Assembly (NCBI RefSeq): GCF_018070345.1
Contig: NZ_JAGPXX010000010.1
Span: 62,001-126,000, forward strand
Direction: 5' to 3'
From: Streptomyces sp. F63
Lineage (GTDB): Bacteria > Actinomycetota > Actinomycetes > Streptomycetales > Streptomycetaceae
DNA length: 64,000 nucleotides
Under the pieces are notes generated by a model that made no database searches, was not told where the DNA came from, and saw nothing but the letters and a program-made list of their open reading frames with translations. This document shows, one piece after another, positions 9,414 to 18,211 of the stretch. The translations under genes and the position numbers were made by a program. Position 1 is the stretch's first letter. Each line of letters begins with the position of its first letter.

Positions 9414-10067
9414 GTGCGCGTACTCGTCGTCGAGGACGAGCAGCTGCTCGCCGATGCGGTGGCCACCGGGCTGCGCCGGGAGGCCATGGCCGTCGACGTC
9501 GTGTACGACGGCGCCGCCGCCCAGGAGCGGGTCGATGTCAACGAGTACGACGTGGTCGTCCTCGACCGGGACCTGCCGCTCGTGCACGGGGACGACGTCT
9601 GCCGGCACATCGTGGAGCTCGGGCTGCCGACCCGGGTGCTGATGCTCACCGCCTCCGGCGACGTCAGCGACCGCGTCGAGGGCCTGGAGATCGGTGCCGA
9701 CGACTACCTCCCCAAGCCGTTCGCCTTCAGCGAACTCACCGCCCGGGTGCGGGCCCTGGGCCGCCGCGCCACCGCGCCGCTGCCCCCCGTACTGGAGCGG
9801 GCCGGCATCCGGCTCGACCCCAACCGGCGCGAGGTCTACCGGGACGGCCGGCAGGTGCAGCTGGCGCCGAAGGAGTTCGCGGTACTGGAGGTGCTGATGC
9901 GCGCCGAGGGCTCCGTGGTCTCGGCCGAGCAGCTGCTGGAGAAGGCCTGGGACGAGAACACCGACCCCTTCACCAACGTCGTCCGGGTCACGGTGATGAC
10001 CCTCCGCCGCAAGCTCGGCGAGCCGCCCGTGATCATCACGGTCCCCGGCTCCGGCTACCGGGTCTGA
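9414..10067 (+). CDS. cutR: CutR, OmpR-family response regulator
   Basis: CutR is the 217-residue regulator partner of CutS. The receiver domain (1-115) carries the acidic pocket E7/D8, the phospho-acceptor D51 in VVLDRDLP and the conserved K in DDYLPKPF. The winged-helix DNA-binding domain (about 128-217) ends VPGSGYRV. The first codon is GTG with AAGGGA seven bases upstream; translation matches S. coelicolor CutR (SCO5862) in length and motifs as I recall them. CutRS has been linked to secretion/envelope protein quality control and to antibiotic production in Streptomyces. cutS starts six bases after the stop. Confidence 0.92.
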   Translation: MRVLVVEDEQLLADAVATGLRREAMAVDVVYDGAAAQERVDVNEYDVVVLDRDLPLVHGDDVCRHIVELGLPTRVLMLTASGDVSDRVEGLEIGADDYLPKPFAFSELTARVRALGRRATAPLPPVLERAGIRLDPNRREVYRDGRQVQLAPKEFAVLEVLMRAEGSVVSAEQLLEKAWDENTDPFTNVVRVTVMTLRRKLGEPPVIITVPGSGYRV

Positions 10068-10073
10068 GCGGCC

Positions 10074-11321
10074 GTGGCCGGCACCCCCGCGCCCCCCGCG
10101 ACGCCCCCCAAGCCCACCTGGGACCCCCCGGCCCCGCCGGGCGGCCCGCGGCCCTGGCTCCGTCCGACCATCCGGATACGGCTCACCCTGCTCTACGGCG
10201 GCATGTTCCTGATCGCCGGCATCGTGCTGCTGTCGATCATCTACCTGCTGGCCGCCGAGGCGCTGGACAAGGGCAATACCCTGCCCTTCAAGCTGCTGGA
10301 GGGCAGCTTCCGGCCGACGAGCAGCACCTGCCCGAACCTCACCGGCCGCTTCTTCGAGAACCACGAGGAGTTCAACGCCGCGCTGGAAGTCTGCATGGAC
10401 TACCAGCGGCAACAGGCGCTGGACAACCTCCTGCGGCGCTCCCTGCTGGCCCTGCTCGGCCTCAGCGTGGCCGCGTTCGCCTTCGGCTACGCCATGGCGG
10501 GCCGGGTGCTCTCGCCGCTCGGCCGGATCACCCGCACCGCCCGCAGGGTGGTGGGCTCCGACCTGTCCCGCCGTATCGAACTGGACGGCCCGGACGACGA
10601 GTTGAAGGAACTGGCGGACACCTTCGACGAGATGCTGGACCGGCTGGACCGGGCCTTCGACGCGCAGCGCCGCTTCGTCGCCAACGCCTCGCACGAGCTG
10701 CGCACCCCGCTGGCGATCAACCGCACCCTGCTGGAGGTCCAGCTCTCCGACCCGGAGGCGGGGCCCGAGCTCACCCAGCTCGGCAAGACGCTGCTGGCCA
10801 CGAACGAGCGCAGTGAGCAGCTCGTCGAGGGCCTGCTGCTGCTGGCCCGGAGCGAGAACGAGATCGTCGACCGCAAGCCGGTCGACCTGGCGGAGGTCGC
10901 CTCCCAGGCCGTGGAGCAGGTCCGCGGGGAGGCCCGGGACCAGGGCGTGGAGCTGCGGGGCGAGCGCCGGCTCGCGGTGGTCCTGGGCAACGGGGTGCTG
11001 CTGGAGCGCGTCGCCCTCAACCTGCTGCAGAACGCGGTGCGGTACAACGTGCCGGACGGCTGGGTGGAGATCTCCACCGGGCAGTGGGAGGGCGGGGCGT
11101 CCCTGGTGGTCTCGAACACCGGTCCGGTGGTTCCGGCGTACGAGCTGGAGAACATCTTCGAGCCCTTCCGCAGACTGCGCACCGAGCGGACCGGCAGCGA
11201 CCGGGGCGTCGGCCTGGGGCTGTCGATCGTGCGCTCCGTGGTCCGGGCGCACGGCGGCCACGTCAGCGCGGAGCCGCGGGAGGGCGGTGGTCTCGTGATG
11301 CGGGTCACCCTCCCCGTCTGA
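10074..11321 (+). CDS. cutS: CutS, membrane sensor histidine kinase
   Basis: CutS is a 415-residue sensor kinase. A proline-rich cytoplasmic start is followed by TM1 (about 38-60), a short extracellular domain, TM2 (about 123-143), a HAMP segment, the H-box FVANASHELRTPLA with phospho-acceptor His207, and the HATPase domain with N-box NLLQNAVRYN and G-box GVGLGLSIV. The extracellular loop contains exactly two cysteines, Cys86 and Cys107. This fits the proposal that CutS reads disulfide status outside the membrane. The GTG start lies six bases after the cutR stop, so the two are one operon. Confidence 0.92.
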   Translation: MAGTPAPPATPPKPTWDPPAPPGGPRPWLRPTIRIRLTLLYGGMFLIAGIVLLSIIYLLAAEALDKGNTLPFKLLEGSFRPTSSTCPNLTGRFFENHEEFNAALEVCMDYQRQQALDNLLRRSLLALLGLSVAAFAFGYAMAGRVLSPLGRITRTARRVVGSDLSRRIELDGPDDELKELADTFDEMLDRLDRAFDAQRRFVANASHELRTPLAINRTLLEVQLSDPEAGPELTQLGKTLLATNERSEQLVEGLLLLARSENEIVDRKPVDLAEVASQAVEQVRGEARDQGVELRGERRLAVVLGNGVLLERVALNLLQNAVRYNVPDGWVEISTGQWEGGASLVVSNTGPVVPAYELENIFEPFRRLRTERTGSDRGVGLGLSIVRSVVRAHGGHVSAEPREGGGLVMRVTLPV

Positions 11322-11702
11322 GATGCTGGCCGTGGTTCGCTTTGGGCGGAAATTCCCGGGACGGTCCCGGGGCTCCCCTTGTGGAATCGCTCACAATCGC
11401 GATTTTCGGCCCCTTGACGCTCCGTGAGTGAACAGGTCCCCGGAAAGCCCGGAAAATGGCGGTTTCCAGGGTCCTCGATCACGGGAAGTACACGGGATGG
11501 CCCCGCACAGCGGGGGAACACGACCGTGTACGGTCCCCATCGCCATCCAACGCGCTCGCCCCTTCAGGGGGGCGGTTGGGTGTCGATTGAGTAACAGGCC
11601 TTGATGTGAGGCAAAATCTCCGCCTCAGGTCGGGCACAAGACCGGCCCCTCACGCGTTACGAGCGCTGAGACACCAGCAGACACCCAGAGGGGGAGAGCG
11701 AC
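11322..11702. other. Intergenic region upstream of the DUF4193 gene
   Basis: These 381 bases between cutS and the DUF4193 gene contain no convincing gene. The only structure I see is a small dyad GACCGT-GT-ACGGTC around 11521-11534. The later part (11590-11700) presumably carries the DUF4193 promoter, with GGGGGAG as ribosome site just before 11703. Confidence 0.45.
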
Positions 11703-12002
11703 ATGGCGACGGACTACGACACCCCACGCAAGACCGATGACGAGCTCAACGAGGACAGCCTCGAAGAGCTCAAGGCCCGGCGCAACGACAAGTCCACGTC
11801 CAGCGTGGACGTCGACGAGTTCGAGCAGGCCGAGGGCCTGGAGCTGCCCGGTGCGGACCTCTCCAACGAGGAGCTGTCCGTCCGCGTGCTGCCCCGCCAG
11901 GCCGACGAGTTCACCTGCATGAGCTGCTTCCTCGTACACCACCGCAGCCAGCTGGCCGCGGAGAAGAACGGCCAGCCGATCTGCCGCGACTGCGCGGCCT
12001 GA
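11703..12002 (+). CDS. DUF4193 protein with two CxxC pairs
   Basis: This 99-residue actinobacterial protein starts MATDYDTPRKTDDELNED, the typical DUF4193 opening. It has a strongly acidic first half. The C-terminal quarter contains CMSC and CRDC, separated by about 23 residues, which should bind zinc in a small ribbon. Its function is unknown; the family is conserved in Actinobacteria and usually highly expressed. The ATG has GGGGGAG nine bases upstream. The next gene starts 13 bases after the stop, so they may be co-transcribed. Confidence 0.85.
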   Translation: MATDYDTPRKTDDELNEDSLEELKARRNDKSTSSVDVDEFEQAEGLELPGADLSNEELSVRVLPRQADEFTCMSCFLVHHRSQLAAEKNGQPICRDCAA

Positions 12003-12015
12003 GGCCGGGACGGCC

Positions 12016-12948
12016 GTGACAGGCTCCACGCCGTCCCGTAAACCTCGCATCCGGCGGCAGGGCTCCCCGGGTTCCGGGGAGGAACACGCGGGCCGTACGG
12101 CCCCCGTGGAAGGCGCTCAGGCGCCCGCGGAACAGGACGCCCTGCCGGCGGACCCCACCGGACGCCCCGACCAGGCGTCCGGCACCGGCCCCGCGCCCGG
12201 AGGGCGGGGCCGTACGGCCTCCCTCGTGGCGGCGGCCGGACGGGGGGTCGCCCGTGGCGGGCGCAGTGTCCGCACCGGCCTCGCCGTGGTATCCGACCGC
12301 ATCATCGACACCGCCCCGCGCGTCCCGGTCCGCGATCTGACGGCCCTCCGCCGCCAGTTCCCCGGGCTCGACGCCGAGGAGCTGGCCGACAAGCTGGTGG
12401 CCGGAGCGGTCCGGGCCTCCTCCGCGGTCGGCGCGAGCGTGGGCGCGGCGGCCATGCTGCCCTCCCCTCCCGCGATGCCGGCCGAGCTGGCCGCCGAGAT
12501 CGTCGGCGTCGCCTCCGTCGAGTACAAGCTCATCGCGGAGCTCCACGAGGTCTACGGCATCCGCGCCCCCGGCAACGCCACGCAGCGGGCCTACGCCTAC
12601 CTCGCCGCCTGGACCGAGCGGCGCGGGATCGACGTCGCCGCGACGGCCGATGTGAGTTCCCTGCTGGGGGCCCAGATGCGCAGACAGCTGCGGCACCAGG
12701 TGCTCAAGCGCACCGTGCGCAACTTCCCCACCCTGGTCCCCTTCATGATCGGTGCCGCCGCCGGGGCCGTGATGAACCGGCGCGAGACCGCGGCGCTCGC
12801 CGCGAAGGTCCGCCGGGACCTGCGCCGGCGGCAGGTGCCCTGGGACCAGCTCCCTCCCGGTCCGGACCCGGAGCCCGGCAACCCCGAGTCCCTCCGGGGA
12901 CCGGACGGCCGGAGCCCGCGGGACGGAGCCCCGGACGCGGAGGGCTGA
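12016..12948 (+). CDS. Unknown protein, possibly EcsC-like
   Basis: The product has 310 residues. The first 80 or so are disordered and rich in Gly, Pro and Ala. The conserved-looking core (about 95-270) contains alternating hydrophobic and amphipathic helices, including AVGASVGAAAMLPSPPAMPA and LVPFMIGAAAGAVMNRRETAALA. The latter glycine/alanine-rich segment near the end resembles the EcsC family, but this is only a family-style resemblance. The tail is again Pro/Gly-rich. The GTG at 12016 is 13 bases after the DUF4193 stop. Function is not known; membrane association is plausible but no clean transmembrane helix is evident. Confidence 0.6.
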   Translation: MTGSTPSRKPRIRRQGSPGSGEEHAGRTAPVEGAQAPAEQDALPADPTGRPDQASGTGPAPGGRGRTASLVAAAGRGVARGGRSVRTGLAVVSDRIIDTAPRVPVRDLTALRRQFPGLDAEELADKLVAGAVRASSAVGASVGAAAMLPSPPAMPAELAAEIVGVASVEYKLIAELHEVYGIRAPGNATQRAYAYLAAWTERRGIDVAATADVSSLLGAQMRRQLRHQVLKRTVRNFPTLVPFMIGAAAGAVMNRRETAALAAKVRRDLRRRQVPWDQLPPGPDPEPGNPESLRGPDGRSPRDGAPDAEG

Positions 12949-12986
12949 GACGCGGCCGCCGGCCCGGACGGCGCGGAACCGGGCCG

Positions 12987-13430
12987 TCAGGACCGTACGG
13001 CCGCCAGCGCGGCGGCCAGCTCCTCGGGGTGCCGGGTCGAGAGATAGACGTACGGCGTGGGGTCGGCCGGGTCGGTGACCTCCACCCGCAGCGCCGTCGG
13101 GATGTAGCTGCGCAGCAGCATGAAGGCGCGCGGATCGGCCTTGTGGGTGCGCCACGCCGCCGCCTCCGCCCGGTCCAGCACCTCCGCCTCGCCCAGGGCC
13201 TCCACGGGGATCCGCGCGTCCCCGGCCACCAGCGAGCCCGCCACCACCCGGATCCGCGCCGAGCCGTACGCGCTCACCGCCGCCGCCCCGAGCGCCCCGC
13301 CGGCGATCAGCGCGCCCAGCACCGCCAGGGTGCCGAAGGGCGCCGCGGTCAGGGCGCAGAAGAGCCCGGCGGACACGGCGACGGCCCACCAGGAGGGGGG
13401 TGCGGTGAGGCGTTCCTCGTACGACTGCAT
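12987..13430 (-). CDS. DUF3093 membrane protein
   Basis: The 147-residue product starts MQSYEERLTAPPSWW, the hallmark of DUF3093. It has a hydrophobic hairpin (about 17-58) predicted as two membrane helices, followed by a soluble beta-rich domain with WRTHKADPRAFMLLRSYIPTA near 95-113. Function is unknown; the family typically lies next to dut in Actinobacteria, as here. The start at 13430 is chosen by the conserved N-terminus. It is divergent from the thioesterase-dut operon. Confidence 0.85.
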   Translation of the reverse strand: MQSYEERLTAPPSWWAVAVSAGLFCALTAAPFGTLAVLGALIAGGALGAAAVSAYGSARIRVVAGSLVAGDARIPVEALGEAEVLDRAEAAAWRTHKADPRAFMLLRSYIPTALRVEVTDPADPTPYVYLSTRHPEELAAALAAVRS

Positions 13431-13474
13431 GGTCCCAGCTTGGCACGCCCGCGACCGGTCGTGACCGGCGCGGG

Positions 13475-13480
13475 TAGGGT
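13475..13480 (+). promoter_or_regulatory. -10 box TAGGGT of a probable leaderless transcript
   Basis: TAGGGT is followed by eight bases and then the GTG start of the thioesterase gene, which has no ribosome-binding site. This spacing matches Streptomyces leaderless promoters, in which the start codon is at or next to the transcript 5' end. Confidence 0.55.
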
Positions 13481-13488
13481 CTGCACTC

Positions 13489-14073
13489 GTGAGTGGACCC
13501 ATGACATCGCTGACGCCCCCGGCCGGCGCCCGGCAGCCGGTACGGCACCCGGAAGCCCCCGCGCCCGGGGAGCTGCTCGGCTCCCATTACGACCAGTGCT
13601 TCGGCTGCGGCGGCGAGCAGCCGCACGGACTGCATCTGGAGACGCGCGCCGGCGAGGGCGTGAGCGTCACCGCCGTCTTCACCGTCCGGGAGGTGCACCA
13701 GGGCGCCCCCGGCCTCGCCCACGGCGGTGTGCTGGCCACCGCGCTGGACGAGACCCTCGGTGGGCTGAGCTGGCTGCTGCGCACCATCGCGGTGACCGGC
13801 CGGCTGGAGACGGACTACGTCCGGCCGGTGCCGGTGGGCACCGAGCTGCACCTGGCGGCGGAGGCGACCGCGGTGCACGGCCGCAAGATCTACAGCACCG
13901 CCACCGGCCGCATCGGCGGCCCGGACGGGCCCGTCGCCGTCCGGGCGACCGCGCTGTTCATCGAGGTGAAGGTCGACCACTTCATCGAGAACGGCCGGGA
14001 CGAGGAGATCCGGGCCGCGATGTCGGACCCGGACCAGATCAAGGTCACCCGCGCCTTCGAGGTGAACCCGTGA
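13489..14073 (+). CDS. Hotdog-fold thioesterase (PaaI-type)
   Basis: This 194-residue protein has a hotdog domain from about residue 30. HQGAPGLAHGGVLATALDE, with the HGG motif near residue 78, is the classic PaaI/YbgC-like catalytic region and should cleave an acyl-CoA or acyl-ACP. An N-terminal FGCGGEQPHGL segment is common in the actinobacterial subgroup. The GTG at 13489 fits a leaderless start; an ATG at 13501 would shorten it by four residues. The stop overlaps dut in GTGA, so this is the first gene of a dut operon. Confidence 0.85.
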   Translation: MSGPMTSLTPPAGARQPVRHPEAPAPGELLGSHYDQCFGCGGEQPHGLHLETRAGEGVSVTAVFTVREVHQGAPGLAHGGVLATALDETLGGLSWLLRTIAVTGRLETDYVRPVPVGTELHLAAEATAVHGRKIYSTATGRIGGPDGPVAVRATALFIEVKVDHFIENGRDEEIRAAMSDPDQIKVTRAFEVNP

Positions 14074-14585
14074 CCCGCCCGCCGGTGGACGTGCTGCTGC
14101 GCCGTCTCCACCCGGGGGTGCCGGTCCCCTCGTACGGGCACCCCGGCGACGCGGGGGCCGACCTCGTCACCACCGAGGCCGCCGAACTCGCCCCCGGGGA
14201 GCGCGCGGTGCTGCCCACCGGGGTGGCGATCGCCCTCCCCGACGGCTACGCGGCGTTCGTGCACCCGCGCTCCGGCCTCGCCGCCCGCTGCGGCGTCGCC
14301 CTCGTGAATGCGCCCGGCACCGTCGATGCCGGGTACCGTGGGGAGATCAAGGTGACCGTGGTCAACCTGGACCCGCGCGAGACCGTGCGGTTCGAGCGGT
14401 TCGACCGGGTCGCCCAGCTGGTCGTCCAGCAGGTCGAGAAGGTGAGCTTCCACGAGGTCGCGGAGCTGCCGGGTTCGGCACGGGGCGCGAACGGCTTCGG
14501 ATCGACCGGTGGCCACGCCGCGATGGACGGCTCCACCGGGGGACATGATTACGCTTCGGTCGTCAACGACCGGGAAGGACAGTGA
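14070..14585 (+). CDS. dut: dUTP diphosphatase
   Basis: The enzyme hydrolyses dUTP to dUMP and pyrophosphate, keeping uracil out of DNA and supplying dTMP synthesis. All five dUTPase motifs are present in the 171-residue trimer-forming subunit: DAGADL, PRSGLA, GTVDAGYRGEIKV, RFDRVAQLV and the C-terminal arm RGANGFGSTGG. The GTG start overlaps the thioesterase stop. The end is slightly extended beyond motif V by a Gly/His-rich tail. DUF3710 follows at one base, a conserved actinobacterial pairing. Confidence 0.95.
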   Translation: MTRPPVDVLLRRLHPGVPVPSYGHPGDAGADLVTTEAAELAPGERAVLPTGVAIALPDGYAAFVHPRSGLAARCGVALVNAPGTVDAGYRGEIKVTVVNLDPRETVRFERFDRVAQLVVQQVEKVSFHEVAELPGSARGANGFGSTGGHAAMDGSTGGHDYASVVNDREGQ

Positions 14586-14586
14586 C

Positions 14587-15378
14587 GTGTTCGGACGTCG
14601 TCGCAAGGGACGCGCAGACGCTGAGAACACCGCGGGCAGGGACGGTGCGGACGCGGCCGCACCCGGGCCGGGCGGCGAGGAGCCGGAGGCCGCGGAGGAG
14701 ACCGGGCCGCGCAGAGTGAACCTGCCGCCCGCGCCCCGGCCCGACGGGCCCTGGGACATCTCCGAGGTGAGCCGGCCCGCCGAGGGCCGCGTCGACCTCG
14801 GCGGGATCTTCGTACCCGGGGTCGAGGGCATGGAGCTGCGGGTCGAGGTCGCCGGTGACTCGATCGTCGCGGCCACCGTCGTGCTGCGGGACAGCGCCAT
14901 CCAACTGCAGGCCTTCGCCGCGCCCAAGCGCGAGGGCATCTGGGGTGAGGTCCGCGAGGAGATCGCGGGCGGCATCACCCAGCAGGGCGGTGTGGTCGAC
15001 GAGGTCGAGGGCCCGCTGGGCTGGGAACTCCGCGCCCAGGTGCCCGTCCAGCTGCCGGACGGCAAGAACGGCGTACAGCTGGTGCGCTTCGTCGGCGTCG
15101 ACGGCCCGCGCTGGTTCCTGCGCGGTGTGATCTCCGGCCAGGGCGCGGTCCAGCCGCAGGCCGCCGGCCTGCTGGAGCAGATTTTCCGGGACACCGTGAT
15201 CGTCCGGGGCGAACAGCCGATGGCTCCGCGCGATCCGATCGTCCTCAAACTGCCGGACGACGCGCAGATGGTGCCGGACGGCGTCCAGCAGGACGAGGCG
15301 GAGTCCTCGCAGGGCTCCCGCTTCGCGGGCGGCGCCGAGCGTCTGGCCCGCGGCCCGGAGATCACCGAGATCCGCTGA
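14587..15378 (+). CDS. DUF3710 protein
   Basis: The 263-residue product begins with a basic patch (MFGRRRKGR), then an acidic low-complexity linker to about residue 45, then the DUF3710 core. VDLGGIFVP and ELRVEVAGDSIVAATVVL are visible near 68-100. DGPRWFLRGVISG lies near 175. The GTG at 14587 follows GGAAGG and sits one base after the dut stop. The family is actinobacterial, linked to dut, and of unknown function. Confidence 0.85.
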   Translation: MFGRRRKGRADAENTAGRDGADAAAPGPGGEEPEAAEETGPRRVNLPPAPRPDGPWDISEVSRPAEGRVDLGGIFVPGVEGMELRVEVAGDSIVAATVVLRDSAIQLQAFAAPKREGIWGEVREEIAGGITQQGGVVDEVEGPLGWELRAQVPVQLPDGKNGVQLVRFVGVDGPRWFLRGVISGQGAVQPQAAGLLEQIFRDTVIVRGEQPMAPRDPIVLKLPDDAQMVPDGVQQDEAESSQGSRFAGGAERLARGPEITEIR

Positions 15379-15572
15379 CGGACCCGGGGCGGGGACGCCG
15401 CGCCGACGCCGTCAGGGCGCGGTTTCCCGCCGCCGGTCCGCCCGTCCCGGGCGGACCGCGCGCCTCCGGCCCCGCCGAGGGCACCGGGGAGGGCGCCGCG
15501 ATCGCGCGCCGGAGCCGCCGGTATTCCGGCCGCGGGTGCCGGAGCGGTGCGCCGAGCCGACAGAATGGGCCC

Positions 15573-18119
15573 ATGGGACGGGGCAAGCTCAGGATCTACC
15601 TCGGGGCCGCGCCGGGGGTCGGGAAGACCTACGCGATGCTCTCCGAGGCGCACCGGCGCGCCGAGCGGGGCACCGATGTCGTCGTCGCGTTCGCCGAGCC
15701 GCACGGACGGCGGCGCACCGCCGCGCTGCTGGAGGGGCTGGAGCAGGTCCCCCGGCGGAAGCCGGAGGACGGCGGCGGGGCCGGCGCGGGCGAGATGGAC
15801 GTGGCCGCCGTGCTGGAGCGGCGGCCCGCCGTCGCCGTCGTCGACGAACTCGCCCACACCAACGCGCCGGGATCGCGGAACCCCAAGCGGTGCAAGGACG
15901 TCGAGGAGCTGCTGCGGGCCGGGATCGACGTGATCTCCACCGTGAACATCCAGCATCTGGAGTCGCTGGGCGATGTGGTGGAGTCCATCACCGGCGTCCG
16001 GCAGAGCGAGACGGTGCCGGACGAGGTGGTGCGCCGGGCCGACCAGATCGAGCTGGTCGACATGTCGCCCGAGGCGCTGCGCCGGCGGATGGCGCACGGC
16101 AACATCTACGCCCCCGACAAGGTCGACGCGGCCCTCTCCAACTACTTCCGCCCCGGCAACCTCACCGCCCTGCGCGAACTGGCGCTGCTGTGGACCGCCG
16201 ACCGGGTCGACGAGTACCTGCAGCAGTACCGCAGCGAGCACCGCATCCGTTCCACCTGGCAGGCCCGGGAGCGGATCGTCGTCGGGCTCACCGGCGGCCC
16301 CGAGGGCCGGACGCTGCTGCGCCGCGCCGCACGGGTGGCGGCCCGGGGCTCCGGCGGGGAGATCCTCGCCGTGCACATCTCGCCGAGCACCGGGCTGGCC
16401 TACCCCTCGCCGAAGGAACTGGCCGTCCAGCGCACGCTGGTGGAGGACCTCGGCGGCACCTTCCACCACGTGATCGGCGACGCGGTGCCGGCCGCGCTGC
16501 TGGACTTCGCGCGCGGGGTCAACGCCACCCAGATCCTGCTGGGGTCCAGCCGCCGCAAGCCCTGGCAGTACGTTTTCGGTCCGGGCGTGGGCGCGACGGT
16601 CGCCCGCGAATCGGGCCCCGACCTCGACGTGCACATCGTCACCCACGAGGAGGCCGCCAAGGGGCGCGGGCTGCCGGTGCCGCGCGGGGTGGCGCTCGGC
16701 CGCTCGCGGAGCGTGGCGGGCTGGCTCGCGGGCATCGCCGGGCCGGTGCTGCTCACCGTGGTCCTCACGGCGCAGCACCCGCGTCCGGAGTTCGCCAACG
16801 ACGTCCTGCTGTACCTCTTCCTCACCGTGCTGGCGGCGCTGCTGGGCGGGCTGCTGCCGGCGCTGGCCGCGGCCGCCATCGGCACCGTGCTGCTCAACTA
16901 CTTCTTCACCCCGCCCGTCCGCACGCTGACCGTCGCCGACCCCGGCAATCTCGTCTCCATGGTCGTTTTCTTCACGGTCGCCGTCTCCGTCGCCTCGGTC
17001 GTCGACCTGGCCGCGCGGCGCACCCAGCAGGCGGCGCGGCTGCGCGCGGAGTCGCAGATCCTGTCCTTCCTGGCGGGCGGCGTCCTGCGCGGCGAGACCA
17101 GTCTGGAGGCGCTGCTGGAGCGGGTCCGGGAGACCTTCGGCATGGACTCGGTGGCCCTGCTGGAACGGGAGAGCGATGTCGAGCCGTGGCGCCGGGCCGG
17201 CGGCGTGGGCCCGGTCCCCGCGTCCTGCCCCGAGGACGCCGACGTCGACATGCCGGTCGGGGACCACATGATGCTGGCGCTGCGCGGCCGGGTGCTGCCC
17301 GCCGCCGACCGCCGGGTGCTCTCCGCCTTCGCCGCCCAGGCCGTGGCCGTACGGGACCGGGAGCGGCTGGTCGGCGAGGCCGAGCAGGCCCGGGAGCTGG
17401 CGGAGGGAAACCGGATCCGCACCGCCCTGCTCGCCGCCGTCTCGCACGATCTGCGCACGCCGCTCGCCGGGATCAAGGCGGCCGTCTCCTCGCTCCGCTC
17501 CGAGGACGTGTCCTGGTCGGAGGAGGACGAGCGGGAACTGCTGGCGGGCATCGAGGACGGCGCTGACCGGCTCGACCACCTGGTGGGCAATCTGCTCGAC
17601 ATGTCGCGGCTGCAGACCGGCACCGTCACCCCGCTGATCCGCGACGCCGACCTCGACGAGGTGGTGCCGGTGGCCCTCGGCGGCGTTCCCGACGGCAGCG
17701 TGGTGCTGGACATCCCCGAGGTGCTGCCGATGGTGGCCGTGGACCCCGGGCTGCTGGAGCGGGCCGTGGCCAACATCGTGGAGAACGCGGTCAAGTACAG
17801 CCCGGAGGGGGTGCCGGTGCTGGTCGCGGCGAGCGCGCTGGGGGAGCGGGTGGAGATCCGGGTGGTGGACCGGGGGCCGGGGGTGCCGGACTCCGAGAAG
17901 GAACGGATATTTGAACCGTTCCAGCGGCACGGCGACGCCCCGAGCGGGGCCGGGGTGGGCCTCGGCCTCGCCGTCGCCCGCGGTTTCGCCGAGGCGATGG
18001 GCGGCACGCTCGCCGCCGAGGACACCCCCGGCGGCGGTATGACGATGGTGCTCACCGTGCGGGCCGCGGCCGGCCGCCCGCCGTGCCGCCCGGATCTCCC
18101 GGCGACGGTGACCTCGTGA
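15573..18119 (+). CDS. kdpD: KdpD, potassium/turgor sensor histidine kinase
   Basis: This 848-residue sensor has the full KdpD plan. The N-terminal KdpD domain has Walker A GAAPGVGKT (11-19) and DELAHTNAPGSRN. A UspA-like domain spans about 230-360. Four membrane segments (DUF4118) lie at about 385-490, then a GAF-like region, the H-box VSHDLRTPL with His625, N-box NIVENAVKYS and G-box VGLGLAVARG. KdpD phosphorylates KdpE under low potassium or osmotic stress. No ribosome site is visible; CAGAAT lies six bases before the ATG, suggesting a leaderless message. The kdpFABC pump genes it usually controls are absent from the window. Confidence 0.95.
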   Translation: MGRGKLRIYLGAAPGVGKTYAMLSEAHRRAERGTDVVVAFAEPHGRRRTAALLEGLEQVPRRKPEDGGGAGAGEMDVAAVLERRPAVAVVDELAHTNAPGSRNPKRCKDVEELLRAGIDVISTVNIQHLESLGDVVESITGVRQSETVPDEVVRRADQIELVDMSPEALRRRMAHGNIYAPDKVDAALSNYFRPGNLTALRELALLWTADRVDEYLQQYRSEHRIRSTWQARERIVVGLTGGPEGRTLLRRAARVAARGSGGEILAVHISPSTGLAYPSPKELAVQRTLVEDLGGTFHHVIGDAVPAALLDFARGVNATQILLGSSRRKPWQYVFGPGVGATVARESGPDLDVHIVTHEEAAKGRGLPVPRGVALGRSRSVAGWLAGIAGPVLLTVVLTAQHPRPEFANDVLLYLFLTVLAALLGGLLPALAAAAIGTVLLNYFFTPPVRTLTVADPGNLVSMVVFFTVAVSVASVVDLAARRTQQAARLRAESQILSFLAGGVLRGETSLEALLERVRETFGMDSVALLERESDVEPWRRAGGVGPVPASCPEDADVDMPVGDHMMLALRGRVLPAADRRVLSAFAAQAVAVRDRERLVGEAEQARELAEGNRIRTALLAAVSHDLRTPLAGIKAAVSSLRSEDVSWSEEDERELLAGIEDGADRLDHLVGNLLDMSRLQTGTVTPLIRDADLDEVVPVALGGVPDGSVVLDIPEVLPMVAVDPGLLERAVANIVENAVKYSPEGVPVLVAASALGERVEIRVVDRGPGVPDSEKERIFEPFQRHGDAPSGAGVGLGLAVARGFAEAMGGTLAAEDTPGGGMTMVLTVRAAAGRPPCRPDLPATVTS

Positions 18120-18211
18120 GCGCGGCGTCCGACGGCGAGGCGTATGGTCCTCCCGGCCCGGGGCGGCGGAGCGCCACCGGGCGCCGGAGACGAGAGAAAG
18201 GCCGCACAGCC

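Noticed and set aside
18116-18211. Upstream GTG start for KdpE
   Set aside because: It would add 32 Gly/Arg-rich residues before the receiver domain; the ATG at 18212 has a ribosome site and gives the normal KdpE length.
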